From an uncultured Thiotrichaceae bacterium (lineage in GTDB: Bacteria; Pseudomonadota; Gammaproteobacteria; Thiotrichales; Thiotrichaceae), in the NCBI GenBank assembly GCA_937925855.1, contig CALAMO010000030.1, forward strand, positions 1-64,000: 64,000 nt of DNA, given 5' to 3'. The position numbers and the translations under genes were made by a program. Within the stretch, counting starts at the first letter, position 1, and each line of letters opens with the position of its first letter. Shown here piece after piece: positions 47,693 through 58,553 of the stretch. Below the pieces are notes generated by a model, which was given only the letters and a program-made list of their open reading frames with translations, made no database searches and had not been told where the DNA came from.

Positions 47693-49024
47693 CTAGTCTT
47701 GCACTCGCTCAGCTGGCAAAACCACCGCAACCTGCGTCCCCACACCGAATTGACTGCTAATGCGCAGTTCGCCGCCATGTGCATCAATAATCAGCTGTAC
47801 CAGATAAAGTCCCAGTCCAAAACCACCGGTTTTACGTTGGCGTGAGGCGTCGGCGCGATAAAAGGGGTCAGTAATCTGGGTGAGGTGTTCTGGTGCTATG
47901 CCGCTGCCGTGATCGTGTATGCTGAGGTAAATATGCGCGCCCTGTTGGCGGGTGCGGAGTATGACCGGGGCTGCATCTTTTGTCTGATGCTTTAAGGCAT
48001 TATCCAACAGATTGCGCACTACCAACCGAATACGGGTCGCATCCAGCTGTTGCTCTGGCAGGTCGTCAGCTAACTGTAGCTTAAGCGCGGCATCCGTAAA
48101 GCTTTCCACCACCACGCTATTCACCAAGGTGTTGAGATTATGCGCCGCAAGATTCAGCGTGCCGTGTCGCCCTTTTAGGCGTTCTGCCTCTAGTAGCTCG
48201 CTGATCATCGCCTCCATTTCCTGTAGGTTGCGTGCGATATTAGCCTGTGCTTTTGATTCATCCAGTAAGGCGAGCGATACTTTGGCGCGAGTTAACGGGC
48301 TGCGCAGCTCATGGCTAATCGCCAGCAGTAGCTCACGTTTACTTTCCAGCATCTGTTCGATGTCTTCCGCCATTTGATTGATACTGGTTGCGAGTTCACC
48401 CAGCTCGTCTTTGCGTGTCGGGGTAATGCGATGTGACAGTTCGCCGGAGCCAATGGTTTGTACTCCGCGTTGAATGGTTTGGATTGGGCGAAATAGTCTG
48501 CGAATGAAATAATACAGCAGGCCCAAAGCCGCCAATAGGAGGACTACGCCAAATAAAAAGCCGCCTTTGCGGTGATCCGGGCGTTGCCAACCCTTGGCCC
48601 AGATCAGTACATCAGCACCGTCTTTTTGATAGCGTAAAACCACACCCTTGCGTTCAAAATCATAGGTAATGCTTTGGCCATCATGCGTGGTGAAACTGTG
48701 GTAATAGTCTGGCTTATTGTTCTGAATCCAGTCCGGAATCTCACCGCTTTGCCACTCGGCGTTGTCCTGAGAACGAACGATAATCTCTATGGGTAAACGT
48801 TCCGCCAGCTTTTGTGCGTTCTCAATATTCGGCGGCGAGCCAATATCCTGATAAACGTATTCGGTATATTGTTGCAGATGCGGTGCAATCTGGTGTTTGA
48901 CGTGGCGGCCAATGGCAAAACCTAACATGCCCTGAAACAGAAAAGCGATCACGATCCCGGCAAGCGCGAACATCAGCAATAGGCGCAACGACAGGGAATG
49001 GCGGATTTTCTGTAAGAGTTTCAT
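47693..49024 (-). CDS. Sensor histidine kinase, CpxA-like
   Basis: HAMP region, LLLAISHELRSPLTRAKVSLALLDES, GFGLGLYLVQLIIDAHGGELRISS. Confidence 0.92.
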   Translation of the reverse strand: MKLLQKIRHSLSLRLLLMFALAGIVIAFLFQGMLGFAIGRHVKHQIAPHLQQYTEYVYQDIGSPPNIENAQKLAERLPIEIIVRSQDNAEWQSGEIPDWIQNNKPDYYHSFTTHDGQSITYDFERKGVVLRYQKDGADVLIWAKGWQRPDHRKGGFLFGVVLLLAALGLLYYFIRRLFRPIQTIQRGVQTIGSGELSHRITPTRKDELGELATSINQMAEDIEQMLESKRELLLAISHELRSPLTRAKVSLALLDESKAQANIARNLQEMEAMISELLEAERLKGRHGTLNLAAHNLNTLVNSVVVESFTDAALKLQLADDLPEQQLDATRIRLVVRNLLDNALKHQTKDAAPVILRTRQQGAHIYLSIHDHGSGIAPEHLTQITDPFYRADASRQRKTGGFGLGLYLVQLIIDAHGGELRISSQFGVGTQVAVVLPAERVQD

Positions 49025-49025
49025 A

Positions 49026-49727
49026 TTATGCCTCAGCCGCCAGAAAACGATAGCCGCTGCCCCATACTGTCTGGATACAATTCAGCGGTTTCAGCTTCTG
49101 GCGCAGGCGACTCACCAGAATATCGACCGAACGGGTATACAAATCGGCATTAATCCCACGCAGACCATTTAGAATATCATCGCGGCTAAAGGCTTTATCC
49201 GGTTCGCTGGCAAACATGAGCAGCAACTCATATTCACTGTTAGTGAGTTCAGTGTCCTGTTCACCTAATATGACTTTGCGGCGTTTACGGTCGATCTGTA
49301 AATGCGTAAAGGCCAGTATATCCTCATCAGGCGCTTTGTCGGTCGGGCCACCGCCGGGCTGGCTGCGGCGCAGAATATTATGAATCCGCGCCACCAGTTC
49401 ACGTGGCTCAAATGGCTTGGCCAGATAATCATCTGCCCCCAGCTCTAAACCGATCACCCGATCCATCACATCACCACGCGCGGTCAGCATTAACACCGGC
49501 AGGCCGCTAAGCTGCTCATCACGCCGAATCTGGCGACACACTTCAAAACCATCCATATCCGGCAGCATTACATCCAGAATCGCCAGATCAATCCCACCTT
49601 GTTGCAGGTGTTCAATACCCTGCTGTGGGTGAGTTTCATTCAGTAGATTCAGGTCATACCGGGCGAAGTACTCCTGTAGTGGCTCAGCCAGTTGAGCGTC
49701 GTCGTCGATTAAAAGGATGTTATGCAT
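49026..49727 (-). CDS. OmpR-family response regulator, CpxR-like
   Basis: ILLIDDDAQLAEPLQEYFARYDLN...LAILDVMLPDMDGFEVCRQIR; winged-helix C-terminus. Confidence 0.93.
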   Translation of the reverse strand: MHNILLIDDDAQLAEPLQEYFARYDLNLLNETHPQQGIEHLQQGGIDLAILDVMLPDMDGFEVCRQIRRDEQLSGLPVLMLTARGDVMDRVIGLELGADDYLAKPFEPRELVARIHNILRRSQPGGGPTDKAPDEDILAFTHLQIDRKRRKVILGEQDTELTNSEYELLLMFASEPDKAFSRDDILNGLRGINADLYTRSVDILVSRLRQKLKPLNCIQTVWGSGYRFLAAEA

Positions 49728-49788
49728 AGCTGCCGTTAAAAGTTAAACAGGAATTTTATAAAGATAATAAATTTTCCTGTATTGCGTT

Positions 49789-50385
49789 TTACGATTGAAC
49801 CTTCTTCGGTTCCGGTGAATACAGGTGATAGATCCGATAAAGTTCGAGCGCGGCCAGCGGAATAAAGTGTACCAGCGCCGGGCCGATATTATTGTGCACA
49901 AATATCCAGTGTAACAGGGTTAACACCGCTGCGGGATAAACCCAGCGCTGCAGTTTTTTCCAGGCAGCTTTCAACCAGCGCTGTGAGCGGTCATTTGACG
50001 TCATAGCTAAAGGAATAAAAATCAGAAAAGCCAGCCATCCCGTCCAGATGCCGGTCAATTTCAGCTCGCTCAGGATTTTAGACAAGGCACCCATATCGAC
50101 CATATAAAATACGGTGTGTAGTGCGGCATAGGCGAAGGCAGCAACACCAAAAGCACGGCGGTGGCGCACCAGCCATTGTGGAAATTTGAGTGACCAGCTA
50201 TTGCGCCGAAACAGGACGAGCAAGGGTGTTGCTAACATAGCGATAATCATGAAACGCGCCGAGAACTCGCCGGTAGGGTGTAGCAGCTCACCCGCTAGAA
50301 TGTTGCCTGAAAAATAACCGGACATGAGTCCGATGGCAGGGAGCGAGAGGATTAGCCATAAAAGGTATTTCATTGGGAAGTTCAC
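49789..50385 (-). CDS. Ferric-reductase-like transmembrane haem protein (MsrQ/YedZ-like)
   Basis: About 6 TM helices; FGVAAFAYAALHTVFYMVDM, YPAAVLTLLHWIFVHNN with paired His. Confidence 0.75.
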   Translation of the reverse strand: MNFPMKYLLWLILSLPAIGLMSGYFSGNILAGELLHPTGEFSARFMIIAMLATPLLVLFRRNSWSLKFPQWLVRHRRAFGVAAFAYAALHTVFYMVDMGALSKILSELKLTGIWTGWLAFLIFIPLAMTSNDRSQRWLKAAWKKLQRWVYPAAVLTLLHWIFVHNNIGPALVHFIPLAALELYRIYHLYSPEPKKVQS

Positions 50386-50490
50386 TGTTGGATTCCAAGG
50401 GTTTGCTGGGCTTTTTTACGTTGAGATTGTGCGAAAAACATGTAAATCGTCATGCAGTATAGGTGGTAGGTTGTTAGTTCTTGTGGCTGG

Positions 50491-50518
50491 GTCTACTCAG
50501 CATGGATGCTGAGTAGAC
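50491..50518. repeat. Long near-perfect palindrome
   Basis: gtctactcagcat-gg-atgctgagtagac, 13-bp arms. Confidence 0.9.
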
Positions 50519-50578
50519 GACTACATAGATGTATTGACGGCGTCCCTGCCATGAGAACTGACAGCCGGTCTACCAATC

Positions 50579-51019
50579 TTAATGCCCGCGATGGTGCCGC
50601 CCACGTTTACTCATCTTATCCATCATCTGCGTTAACTCAGCACGCTGTTCCGGGGTCAGGCTATCGGTAAACATGGCGACCTTGCCAATCATCTCTGGCG
50701 CATTCGCCCGCATGTGCTGCATTTTTTCTTCCATCATACCGATGATTTTTGCCTGATCCAATGCGGGCTGGGACAGCAGCTCCTTCATTTGTGATTTGTA
50801 ATCCACTGCCATATGTTCTTTGCGTTTGGCCTGCATGAATTCGGTAACGGCTTTCAGATGAGTCATCTGTGACTCATTCAAATCCAGCTTCTTTTCCAGC
50901 TTGTGCATCATGTAGCCGCCCATATCGCCATGGTGTTTGGCCATCGCGAAACCAGAAACGCCAATTGCAACGGCAATAGCGGCGATTGAACCCATGACAA
51001 TTTTAGTGACCTTTTTCAT
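50579..51019 (-). CDS. Periplasmic Spy/CpxP-family (LTXXQ-type) protein
   Basis: Signal peptide; LEKKLDLNESQMTHLKAVTEFMQAKRKEH; DSLTPEQRAELTQMMDKM; His-rich ends. Confidence 0.85.
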   Translation of the reverse strand: MKKVTKIVMGSIAAIAVAIGVSGFAMAKHHGDMGGYMMHKLEKKLDLNESQMTHLKAVTEFMQAKRKEHMAVDYKSQMKELLSQPALDQAKIIGMMEEKMQHMRANAPEMIGKVAMFTDSLTPEQRAELTQMMDKMSKRGRHHRGH

Positions 51020-51185
51020 TTTATAGCTCCTGTTGGTGAAAGCGTTGCCTATTTGTAGTTTTGGGCTGCTTTCGTTGTTTACTGTGTAAGTCGAAGACTT
51101 ACATGCACTCGGGGTGTCAGCCTTTCATGCACGTTATTAATAACGACTGTCTTACGACATGGGAGCTATTGTGCCAAGACAGTCT

Positions 51186-51220
51186 GTAACAGAGGTCGCA
51201 GAACTGTAACAATGTGTAAC
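51186..51220. promoter_or_regulatory. CpxR-box-like direct repeats
   Basis: GTAAC at 51186, 51206 and 51216 (GTAAC-N5-GTAAC plus a third copy 20 bp upstream). Confidence 0.5.
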
Positions 51221-51413
51221 TTCCATAAAAATCGAATTTTGGGAATGGAAACCTTTGACTTGTAAGGTAATCCCTTTGAAAAAATTCAACTCCGAAAACA
51301 GTCAGTCTGCAAAAGTCGAGGGCTTAACACTTGATGTTGCAAGATGCGTTCGTTACTGTGGATCACCGGTTGATCTTATCACTGTGGCTGCAGCAAGATA
51401 ACGAGGGCTTGCG

Positions 51414-52640
51414 ATGACGATCCAGAATCAGACTTTGACATTTGTTTTAGCGGGCGGGGTGGGTTCGCGCCTGTTTCCATTAACCGCTGACCGCTCAAAA
51501 CCTGCCGCACCTTTTGGCGGTAAATACCGGATTATTGATTTTACGCTGACTAACTGTTTGCATTCCGGTCTGCGGCGGGTGCTGGTGTTGACTCAGTATA
51601 AGTCGCATTCACTCAATAAACATTTGCGCGACGGTTGGTCAGTTTATAACCCTGAGTTAGGCGAATATATCACTGCCGTCCCGGCGCAGATGAATGAGGG
51701 CAAGCACTGGTACCAGGGAACAGCTGACGCCATCTTTCAGAATCTGAATCTGTTGGAACGCAGCGATGCAGAATACACACTGATTTTATCGGGCGACCAT
51801 ATTTACCGGATGGATTATGCCGCACTGCTGGAGGCGCATAAAACCAATGGTGCTGAGGTGACTATTGCCTGTATGGAAGTGCCGGTGGCAGAAGCCAGTG
51901 CTTTTGGAGTGGTCGGTGTTGATGAAAACCTGCAGATTAAGGTGTTTGAAGAAAAGCCCGAGCAGCCAACGCCCTTACCGGGTAATCCAGAGACGTGTTT
52001 GGTGTCGATGGGACTGTATGTGTTTTCGACGCAGCTGCTGCGAGCGGCATTATTGGAAGAGCAGCAGAATGAAAATACCGGGCATGATTTTGGGCATGAT
52101 ATTTTGCCGAAGTTATTGCAGAACCATCATGTGCAGGCCTATCGCTTTGGTGATGATGAGGGGCGGGTAACGCCTGACCGCTATTGGCGTGATGTGGGCA
52201 CAATAGAGGCTTATTATCAGGCAAATATGGATTTGCTGGAAGCGGAGCCGCCGCTTGATCTGTATCAAAATGATTGGCCGATTCGCACTTATCATCCGCA
52301 GTCGCCACCCGCCCGTACAATCCCCGGTAGCTTCGGTACGAATGATTCGCTCATTAATTCAATTCTGGCCAGTGGTGTCGTCGTGGCGGGCGGGAATGTG
52401 CAGCACAGCATTTTGTTCCGTGATGCTTTTGTGGGTGATAACGCGACGGTGAGTCATTCGTTGCTGTTTGACAATGTACGTGTCGGCGAGGGGGCAGAGC
52501 TGCGTAACTGTATAGTCGATAAAAATGTCAATATTCCGGCATCGACTCGTATTGGGGTGGATCCAGATGAGGATAAAAAACGTTTTACTGTTTCAGAAGG
52601 TGGGATCGTCGTTGTCCCGAAAGGTTACGTTTTTGAATAG
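51414..52640 (+). CDS. glgC: Glucose-1-phosphate adenylyltransferase
   Basis: FVLAGGVGSRLFPLTADRSKPAAPFGGKYRIIDFTLTNCLHSGLRRVLVLTQYKSHSLNKHL...YQGTADAIFQN. Confidence 0.97.
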   Translation: MTIQNQTLTFVLAGGVGSRLFPLTADRSKPAAPFGGKYRIIDFTLTNCLHSGLRRVLVLTQYKSHSLNKHLRDGWSVYNPELGEYITAVPAQMNEGKHWYQGTADAIFQNLNLLERSDAEYTLILSGDHIYRMDYAALLEAHKTNGAEVTIACMEVPVAEASAFGVVGVDENLQIKVFEEKPEQPTPLPGNPETCLVSMGLYVFSTQLLRAALLEEQQNENTGHDFGHDILPKLLQNHHVQAYRFGDDEGRVTPDRYWRDVGTIEAYYQANMDLLEAEPPLDLYQNDWPIRTYHPQSPPARTIPGSFGTNDSLINSILASGVVVAGGNVQHSILFRDAFVGDNATVSHSLLFDNVRVGEGAELRNCIVDKNVNIPASTRIGVDPDEDKKRFTVSEGGIVVVPKGYVFE

Positions 52641-52691
52641 CGTTCAGTTTGGGAGGTGACTCCTGACAATGACCCTAGCAGGAGCAATAGT

Positions 52692-53939
52692 ATGTCGCGT
52701 ATTAAAATCGAATTCCCGAACGCCGAAGGGCAGCAATTAGCGGGCCTGTTAGAAACGCCGGACAGCCAGACGCCCATCAAACAATATGCCTTGTTTGCGC
52801 ATTGCTTTACCTGTGGCAAAGACGTGGCAGCGGCTTCACGCATTAGCCGGGCGTTGGCCAGGTCGGGTGTCGCAGTGCTACGCTTTGATTTTACCGGTCT
52901 GGGGAATAGCGATGGTGATTTTGCTAATACCAATTTCTCTTCCAATGTGCAGGATTTGCTGGCGGCGGCAAAAAAGCTGGAGCAGGATTATCGCGCACCC
53001 ACTTTGCTGATTGGTCATAGCCTGGGCGGTGCGGCGGTATTAAGTGCGGCGCCACAGTTACCGTCGATACGTGCAGTGGCGACCATCGGCGCTCCGGCGA
53101 CTGCTGATCATGTGCACCATTTGTTTGAGGGGGCAGCAGGGGAGCTTGCAGCCAGTGGTGAAGCGGAAGTGCGTATTGGTTTACGCAAGTTTACTATTAA
53201 GAAACAGCTGCTGGATGATCTGCATCAACATGCCTCAGCACAGCATATCAGCCAGCTCAAGCGGGCGCTGCTGATCTTTCATGCGCCGCTCGACAATATT
53301 GTGCCGATTGACGAAGCCGCTAAGATTTATCAGGCGGCGAAACACCCCAAAAGCTTTATTTCACTGGATCAGGCGGATCACCTGTTAAGTAAATCACAGG
53401 ATGCGGAATATGTTGCCAGTACCCTGGTCGCCTGGGCCGATCGTTATTTGCCACAGGCGGATGCCGTTGCAGAGGGTAGCGCTAATGTGCCTAAAATTAA
53501 TAACAATGATGTGGTGGTAACTGAGCGGGATAAGAAGTTTTTGCGTGGTCTGTACGCTAACAGCCACCAGTGGCTGGCGGATGAGCCACTAGCGGTCGGT
53601 GGTAGCAATCAGGGGCCAACACCTTACGATTTATTATTAATGTCACTGGGGGCGTGTACTTCGATGACTATTCGCATGTATGCCAATCATAAGCAGTTGC
53701 CGTTGGAAGATGTGGACGTCCGCTTAAGCCATGATCGGGTGCATGCAGAGGACTGCATGGAATGTGGTGAAGAACGTACAGGCAAGGTGGAGCGTATTAC
53801 CCGTACGATTACGCTGAAAGGGGATCTGACCGAGGCACAGCGCGAACGTATACTGCAAATTGCGGATCGCTGTCCGGTGCATCGAACGCTGGAGAGTGAC
53901 CCGGTGATTACTTCGCGTCTTGGCGGTGCTGTTGAGTAG
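52692..53939 (+). CDS. Alpha/beta hydrolase - OsmC fusion protein
   Basis: LLIGHSLGGAAVLSAAPQL (nucleophile elbow) plus C-terminal OsmC domain GPTPYDLLLMSLGACTSMTIRMYANHKQLPLEDVDVRLSH...DRCPVHRTLES. Confidence 0.93.
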   Translation: MSRIKIEFPNAEGQQLAGLLETPDSQTPIKQYALFAHCFTCGKDVAAASRISRALARSGVAVLRFDFTGLGNSDGDFANTNFSSNVQDLLAAAKKLEQDYRAPTLLIGHSLGGAAVLSAAPQLPSIRAVATIGAPATADHVHHLFEGAAGELAASGEAEVRIGLRKFTIKKQLLDDLHQHASAQHISQLKRALLIFHAPLDNIVPIDEAAKIYQAAKHPKSFISLDQADHLLSKSQDAEYVASTLVAWADRYLPQADAVAEGSANVPKINNNDVVVTERDKKFLRGLYANSHQWLADEPLAVGGSNQGPTPYDLLLMSLGACTSMTIRMYANHKQLPLEDVDVRLSHDRVHAEDCMECGEERTGKVERITRTITLKGDLTEAQRERILQIADRCPVHRTLESDPVITSRLGGAVE

Positions 53940-54170
53940 CGTGAGTGGAGATAATTAAGAGAGGCTGTAACTTGAATTGTGCATCCGGTCTATATGAATG
54001 TTCCGCTGTTTTCATGCTTGATGAGCGTCTTTTCATTCGCTTTAACCACATATTAGCTTGCAGTCCGACAGGGCGGTGGGTATGCTGCTTTTTTTCTGGG
54101 GAAATCGTAGATTTCAACACTTGTATACTTGAGATACAATTTTAAATATTTCTTAACTAATGATAAGCAA

Positions 54171-54191
54171 GTGATCCTGCGTATAGATCAC
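54171..54191 (+). promoter_or_regulatory. Hairpin adjacent to thrS Shine-Dalgarno, candidate ThrRS operator
   Basis: GTGATC-CTGCGTATA-GATCAC, loop contains CGT; ggag at ~54195, ATG 54208. Confidence 0.5.
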
Positions 54192-54207
54192 CACTGGAGA
54201 TAAAATA

Positions 54208-56127
54208 ATGCCTGTTATCACTCTTCCCGACGGAAGCCAGCGTGCTTTCGATCATCCCGTTACCGTCTCTGAAGTTGCCGCTGATATTAGTGCAGGGCTA
54301 GCCAAAGCGACTTTGGCCGGTAAAGTCGATGAACAAATGGTTGATGCCAGCTACATCATCGAAAATGACGTGACGTTGAGTATCATCACGAATAAGTCAG
54401 AAGAAGCTCTCGAATTATTACGCCACGATGCGGCACATGTGATGGCGCAAGCGGTACAGGAATTATATCCAGGCACACAGGTTACGATTGGCCCGGCGAT
54501 TGAAAATGGGTTTTACTACGATTTTGCACGCGATACGCCGTTCAGTGATACCGAGCTGGAAGATATTGAGCAGCGGATGAAGGAAATCGTTAAGCGCGAT
54601 TTGCCCATTGAGCGTGAAGTTTGGAGTCGGGAAGCCGCGATTAAGCTGTTTGCGGAGATTGGCGAAACCTACAAAGTTGAAATTATCAAAGAGATTCCCG
54701 CGGGCGAAGACATTACTGTTTATCGTCAGGGCGACTGGTTCGATGTCTGTCGCGGCCCGCATTTGCCCTCCACTGGTAAGCTGGGTGATGGTTATAAGCT
54801 GATGAAGGTGTCTGGGGCTTACTGGCGCGGTGATTCAAATAATGCCATGTTGCAGCGTATTTACGGCACGGCTTGGCCGAATAAAAAGGCGCTCAAGCAA
54901 TACCTGAATCTGCTGGCGGAAGCGGAAAAGCGTGATCACCGCAAGCTGGGGCGGCAGCTTGACCTGTTTCATTTCCATGAAGATGCACCGGGTTCTGTGT
55001 TTTGGCATCCCAAAGGTTGGACGCTGTTCCGGCAGCTGGTGGATTATATGCGTGAGCGCCAGGAAAAAGCGGATTACGTTGAAGTGAATACGCCGGATGT
55101 GATGGATCGCTCGCTGTGGGAGACCTCCGGGCACTGGTTCAACTACCGTGAAAATATGTTCACCACCCAGACTGAGGATGAGCGTGTCTTTGCGCTCAAG
55201 CCAATGAACTGTCCGGGCGGCGTCTTGATGTTCGCTCAGGGGTTGAAGAGTTATCGTGATTTGCCGCTGCGCATGGGTGAATTTGGTAAAGTGCATCGCT
55301 ATGAGCCGTCGGGGGCGTTACACGGCCTGATGCGGGTGCGCCATTTTACCCAGGATGATGCGCATATCTTCTGTACTGAAGCACAGATGGCGGAAGAATG
55401 CGCGGCGGTGGTTGAGCTAGTGCTAGATATTTACCGCGAGTTTGGTTTTGAGGATGTGGTGATCAAATTGTCGACACGGCCAGAAAATCGTATCGGCACG
55501 GATGAAATCTGGGATAAATTGGAAGATGCGTTGGCTAGCTCGCTGAGTAAACTTGGGCTGGACTATGTGCTGTTTCCAGGGGAAGGCGCATTTTATGGGC
55601 CAAAGCTAGAATTTGTGCTGCGCGATGCGATTGGGCGTGACTGGCAGTGTGGGACGCTGCAGGTGGATATGAATCTACCGGAGCGTTTCGATATTTCCTA
55701 TGTAGCGGAAGATAATTCGCGCGAACGCCCTGTGATGTTGCATCGCGCATTATTTGGCTCACTGGAACGTTTTGTCGGTATACTGATTGAACATTTTGAA
55801 GGTAAGTTCCCACTTTGGCTGTCGCCGGTACAGGCGGTAGTGATGAATATCACGGATAAGCAGGCTGATTATGTGAAATCAGTGGAAAAACAGCTGCGTG
55901 CCAAAGGCATTCGTACGGTATCAGACTTGAGAAATGAAAAAATTGGCTTTAAAATTCGGGAACATACCATGCAGCGCGTCCCTTACCTGTTGGTAGTCGG
56001 TGATCGCGAAGTAGAAACAAACTCGGTTGCGGTGCGTACACGCGCCGGTGATGATCTTGGATCAATGACGCTGGCAGATGTTCAGCAAAGACTCACTGGC
56101 GAAATTGCGCAGCGCAGTAACCTTTAA
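54208..56127 (+). CDS. thrS: Threonyl-tRNA synthetase
   Basis: [90 protein letters not shown]. Confidence 0.98.
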   Translation: MPVITLPDGSQRAFDHPVTVSEVAADISAGLAKATLAGKVDEQMVDASYIIENDVTLSIITNKSEEALELLRHDAAHVMAQAVQELYPGTQVTIGPAIENGFYYDFARDTPFSDTELEDIEQRMKEIVKRDLPIEREVWSREAAIKLFAEIGETYKVEIIKEIPAGEDITVYRQGDWFDVCRGPHLPSTGKLGDGYKLMKVSGAYWRGDSNNAMLQRIYGTAWPNKKALKQYLNLLAEAEKRDHRKLGRQLDLFHFHEDAPGSVFWHPKGWTLFRQLVDYMRERQEKADYVEVNTPDVMDRSLWETSGHWFNYRENMFTTQTEDERVFALKPMNCPGGVLMFAQGLKSYRDLPLRMGEFGKVHRYEPSGALHGLMRVRHFTQDDAHIFCTEAQMAEECAAVVELVLDIYREFGFEDVVIKLSTRPENRIGTDEIWDKLEDALASSLSKLGLDYVLFPGEGAFYGPKLEFVLRDAIGRDWQCGTLQVDMNLPERFDISYVAEDNSRERPVMLHRALFGSLERFVGILIEHFEGKFPLWLSPVQAVVMNITDKQADYVKSVEKQLRAKGIRTVSDLRNEKIGFKIREHTMQRVPYLLVVGDREVETNSVAVRTRAGDDLGSMTLADVQQRLTGEIAQRSNL

Positions 56128-56145
56128 TTTTGGAGGAATAAACTC

Positions 56146-56667
56146 ATCGCTCTGGAAAAAGAAACACGCCTTAACGAAGACATTCGGGTTCCAAAGATCC
56201 GACTCATTGACGCAGATGGTGAAAATAAAGGTGTAGTCAATACCAGTGACGCGCTCCACGAGGCGCAGGAACTCGGCCTGGAACTGGTAGAAATCGTACC
56301 CAATGGTAAGCCGCCGGTGTGTCGCATCATGGACTACGGTAAATTCCGTTTCGATGAAAGCAAGAAGGCGTCTGAAGCGCGCAAGAAGCAAAAGCAGGTT
56401 CAGGTGAAGGAAATAAAATTCCGCCCAGGAACTGATGAAGGCGATTATAAGATTAAGATCAGAAAGCTAACTGCTTTTCTGGAAGGTGGCGATAAGACCA
56501 AAATCACCGTGCGTTTTCGTGGACGTGAGATGGCGCACCGTGAGTTGGGTATGGAGTTGCTGAAGCGGGTAGAGGCAGAGCTGAGCGAATTAGCGAGCGT
56601 TGAGCAATTTCCCAAGCAGGAAGGGCGCCAGATGGTGATGGTCATGGCCCCGAAAAAAAATAAGTAG
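56146..56667 (+). CDS. infC: Translation initiation factor IF-3, ATC (AUC) start codon
   Basis: Manual extension upstream of listed ORF: ATC GCT CTG GAA AAA GAA ACA CGC CTT AAC GAA GAC ATT CGG GTT ([66 protein letters not shown]); ggagga SD at 56132-56137. Confidence 0.93.
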   Translation: MALEKETRLNEDIRVPKIRLIDADGENKGVVNTSDALHEAQELGLELVEIVPNGKPPVCRIMDYGKFRFDESKKASEARKKQKQVQVKEIKFRPGTDEGDYKIKIRKLTAFLEGGDKTKITVRFRGREMAHRELGMELLKRVEAELSELASVEQFPKQEGRQMVMVMAPKKNK

Positions 56668-56730
56668 CGTACAGAACTTCTGTACCTTACTGAGTATGGC
56701 CCAGACCTCTGGTGTGAGCGATACTAACTT

Positions 56731-56763
56731 CACCCTGTTAAGGCAAGGCACTCTTGCAGGGTG
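56731..56763 (+). promoter_or_regulatory. Hairpin in infC-rpmI intergenic leader, possible L20-type autoregulatory or attenuator structure
   Basis: caccctg ... gcaag-N5-cttgc ... cagggtg nested stem. Confidence 0.4.
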
Positions 56764-56799
56764 TTTCGATTAATCCTTGATGCAATAAGGAGTACAAAG

Positions 56800-57000
56800 A
56801 TGCCTAAGATGAAAACTAACCGTGGGGCCGCTAAGCGCTTCCGCAAAACGGCTAATGGTACGTTCAAACGTAAGCAGTCCCATCTGCGCCATATCCTTAC
56901 CAAAAAAAGCACCAAGCGTAAGCGTCATTTGCGCGTTGGGGAAAACCGTGTACATAAGTCTGATACCGCTCAGGTTCAGCGCATGATGCCGTACGCTTAA
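56800..57000 (+). CDS. rpmI: 50S ribosomal protein L35
   Basis: [45 protein letters not shown]. Confidence 0.98.
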   Translation: MPKMKTNRGAAKRFRKTANGTFKRKQSHLRHILTKKSTKRKRHLRVGENRVHKSDTAQVQRMMPYA

Positions 57001-57021
57001 AGGACGAGGAGTTAAACAAAG

Positions 57022-57378
57022 ATGGCAAGAGTTAAACGTGGTGTACAGGCACATGCCCGTCACAAGAAAATACTGAAGAAAGCCAAAGGCTATTACGGCG
57101 CACGCAGCCGTGTTTATCGTGTCGCGCATCAGGCAGTGATCAAAGCCGGTCAATATGCATATCGTGACCGTCGCCAAAGGAAGCGCCAGTTCCGCGCCCT
57201 ATGGATTGCACGGATTAATGCAGCGGCCCGTATGTTTGATCTGTCATACAGTCGTTTCATGAATGGTTTGAAAAAGGCAGATATTGCGGTTGACCGTAAG
57301 ATTCTGGCGGATTTGGCCGTGCATGATATTGCGGCTTTTGGACAGCTTGCTGATAAAGCAAAAGCTGCCCTGGCCTGA
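57022..57378 (+). CDS. rplT: 50S ribosomal protein L20
   Basis: [62 protein letters not shown]. Confidence 0.98.
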   Translation: MARVKRGVQAHARHKKILKKAKGYYGARSRVYRVAHQAVIKAGQYAYRDRRQRKRQFRALWIARINAAARMFDLSYSRFMNGLKKADIAVDRKILADLAVHDIAAFGQLADKAKAALA

Positions 57379-57442
57379 GGGTAGTTGCTACCCTAAGCGA
57401 TAACGCTGAGTCATGTTGTCGGTGGCTCGGTAGAAGTCTCTA

Positions 57443-57477
57443 AGCGGGGATAGGTTTTGCCTATACCCCGCTTTTTG
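57443..57477 (+). terminator. Terminator/attenuator hairpin upstream of pheS
   Basis: agcggggatagg-ttttg-cctataccccgct then ttttg. Confidence 0.8.
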
Positions 57478-57484
57478 TTTGTAA

Positions 57485-58537
<1,053 letters not shown>

Positions 58538-58553
58538 GCGGAGACCGAACGAT

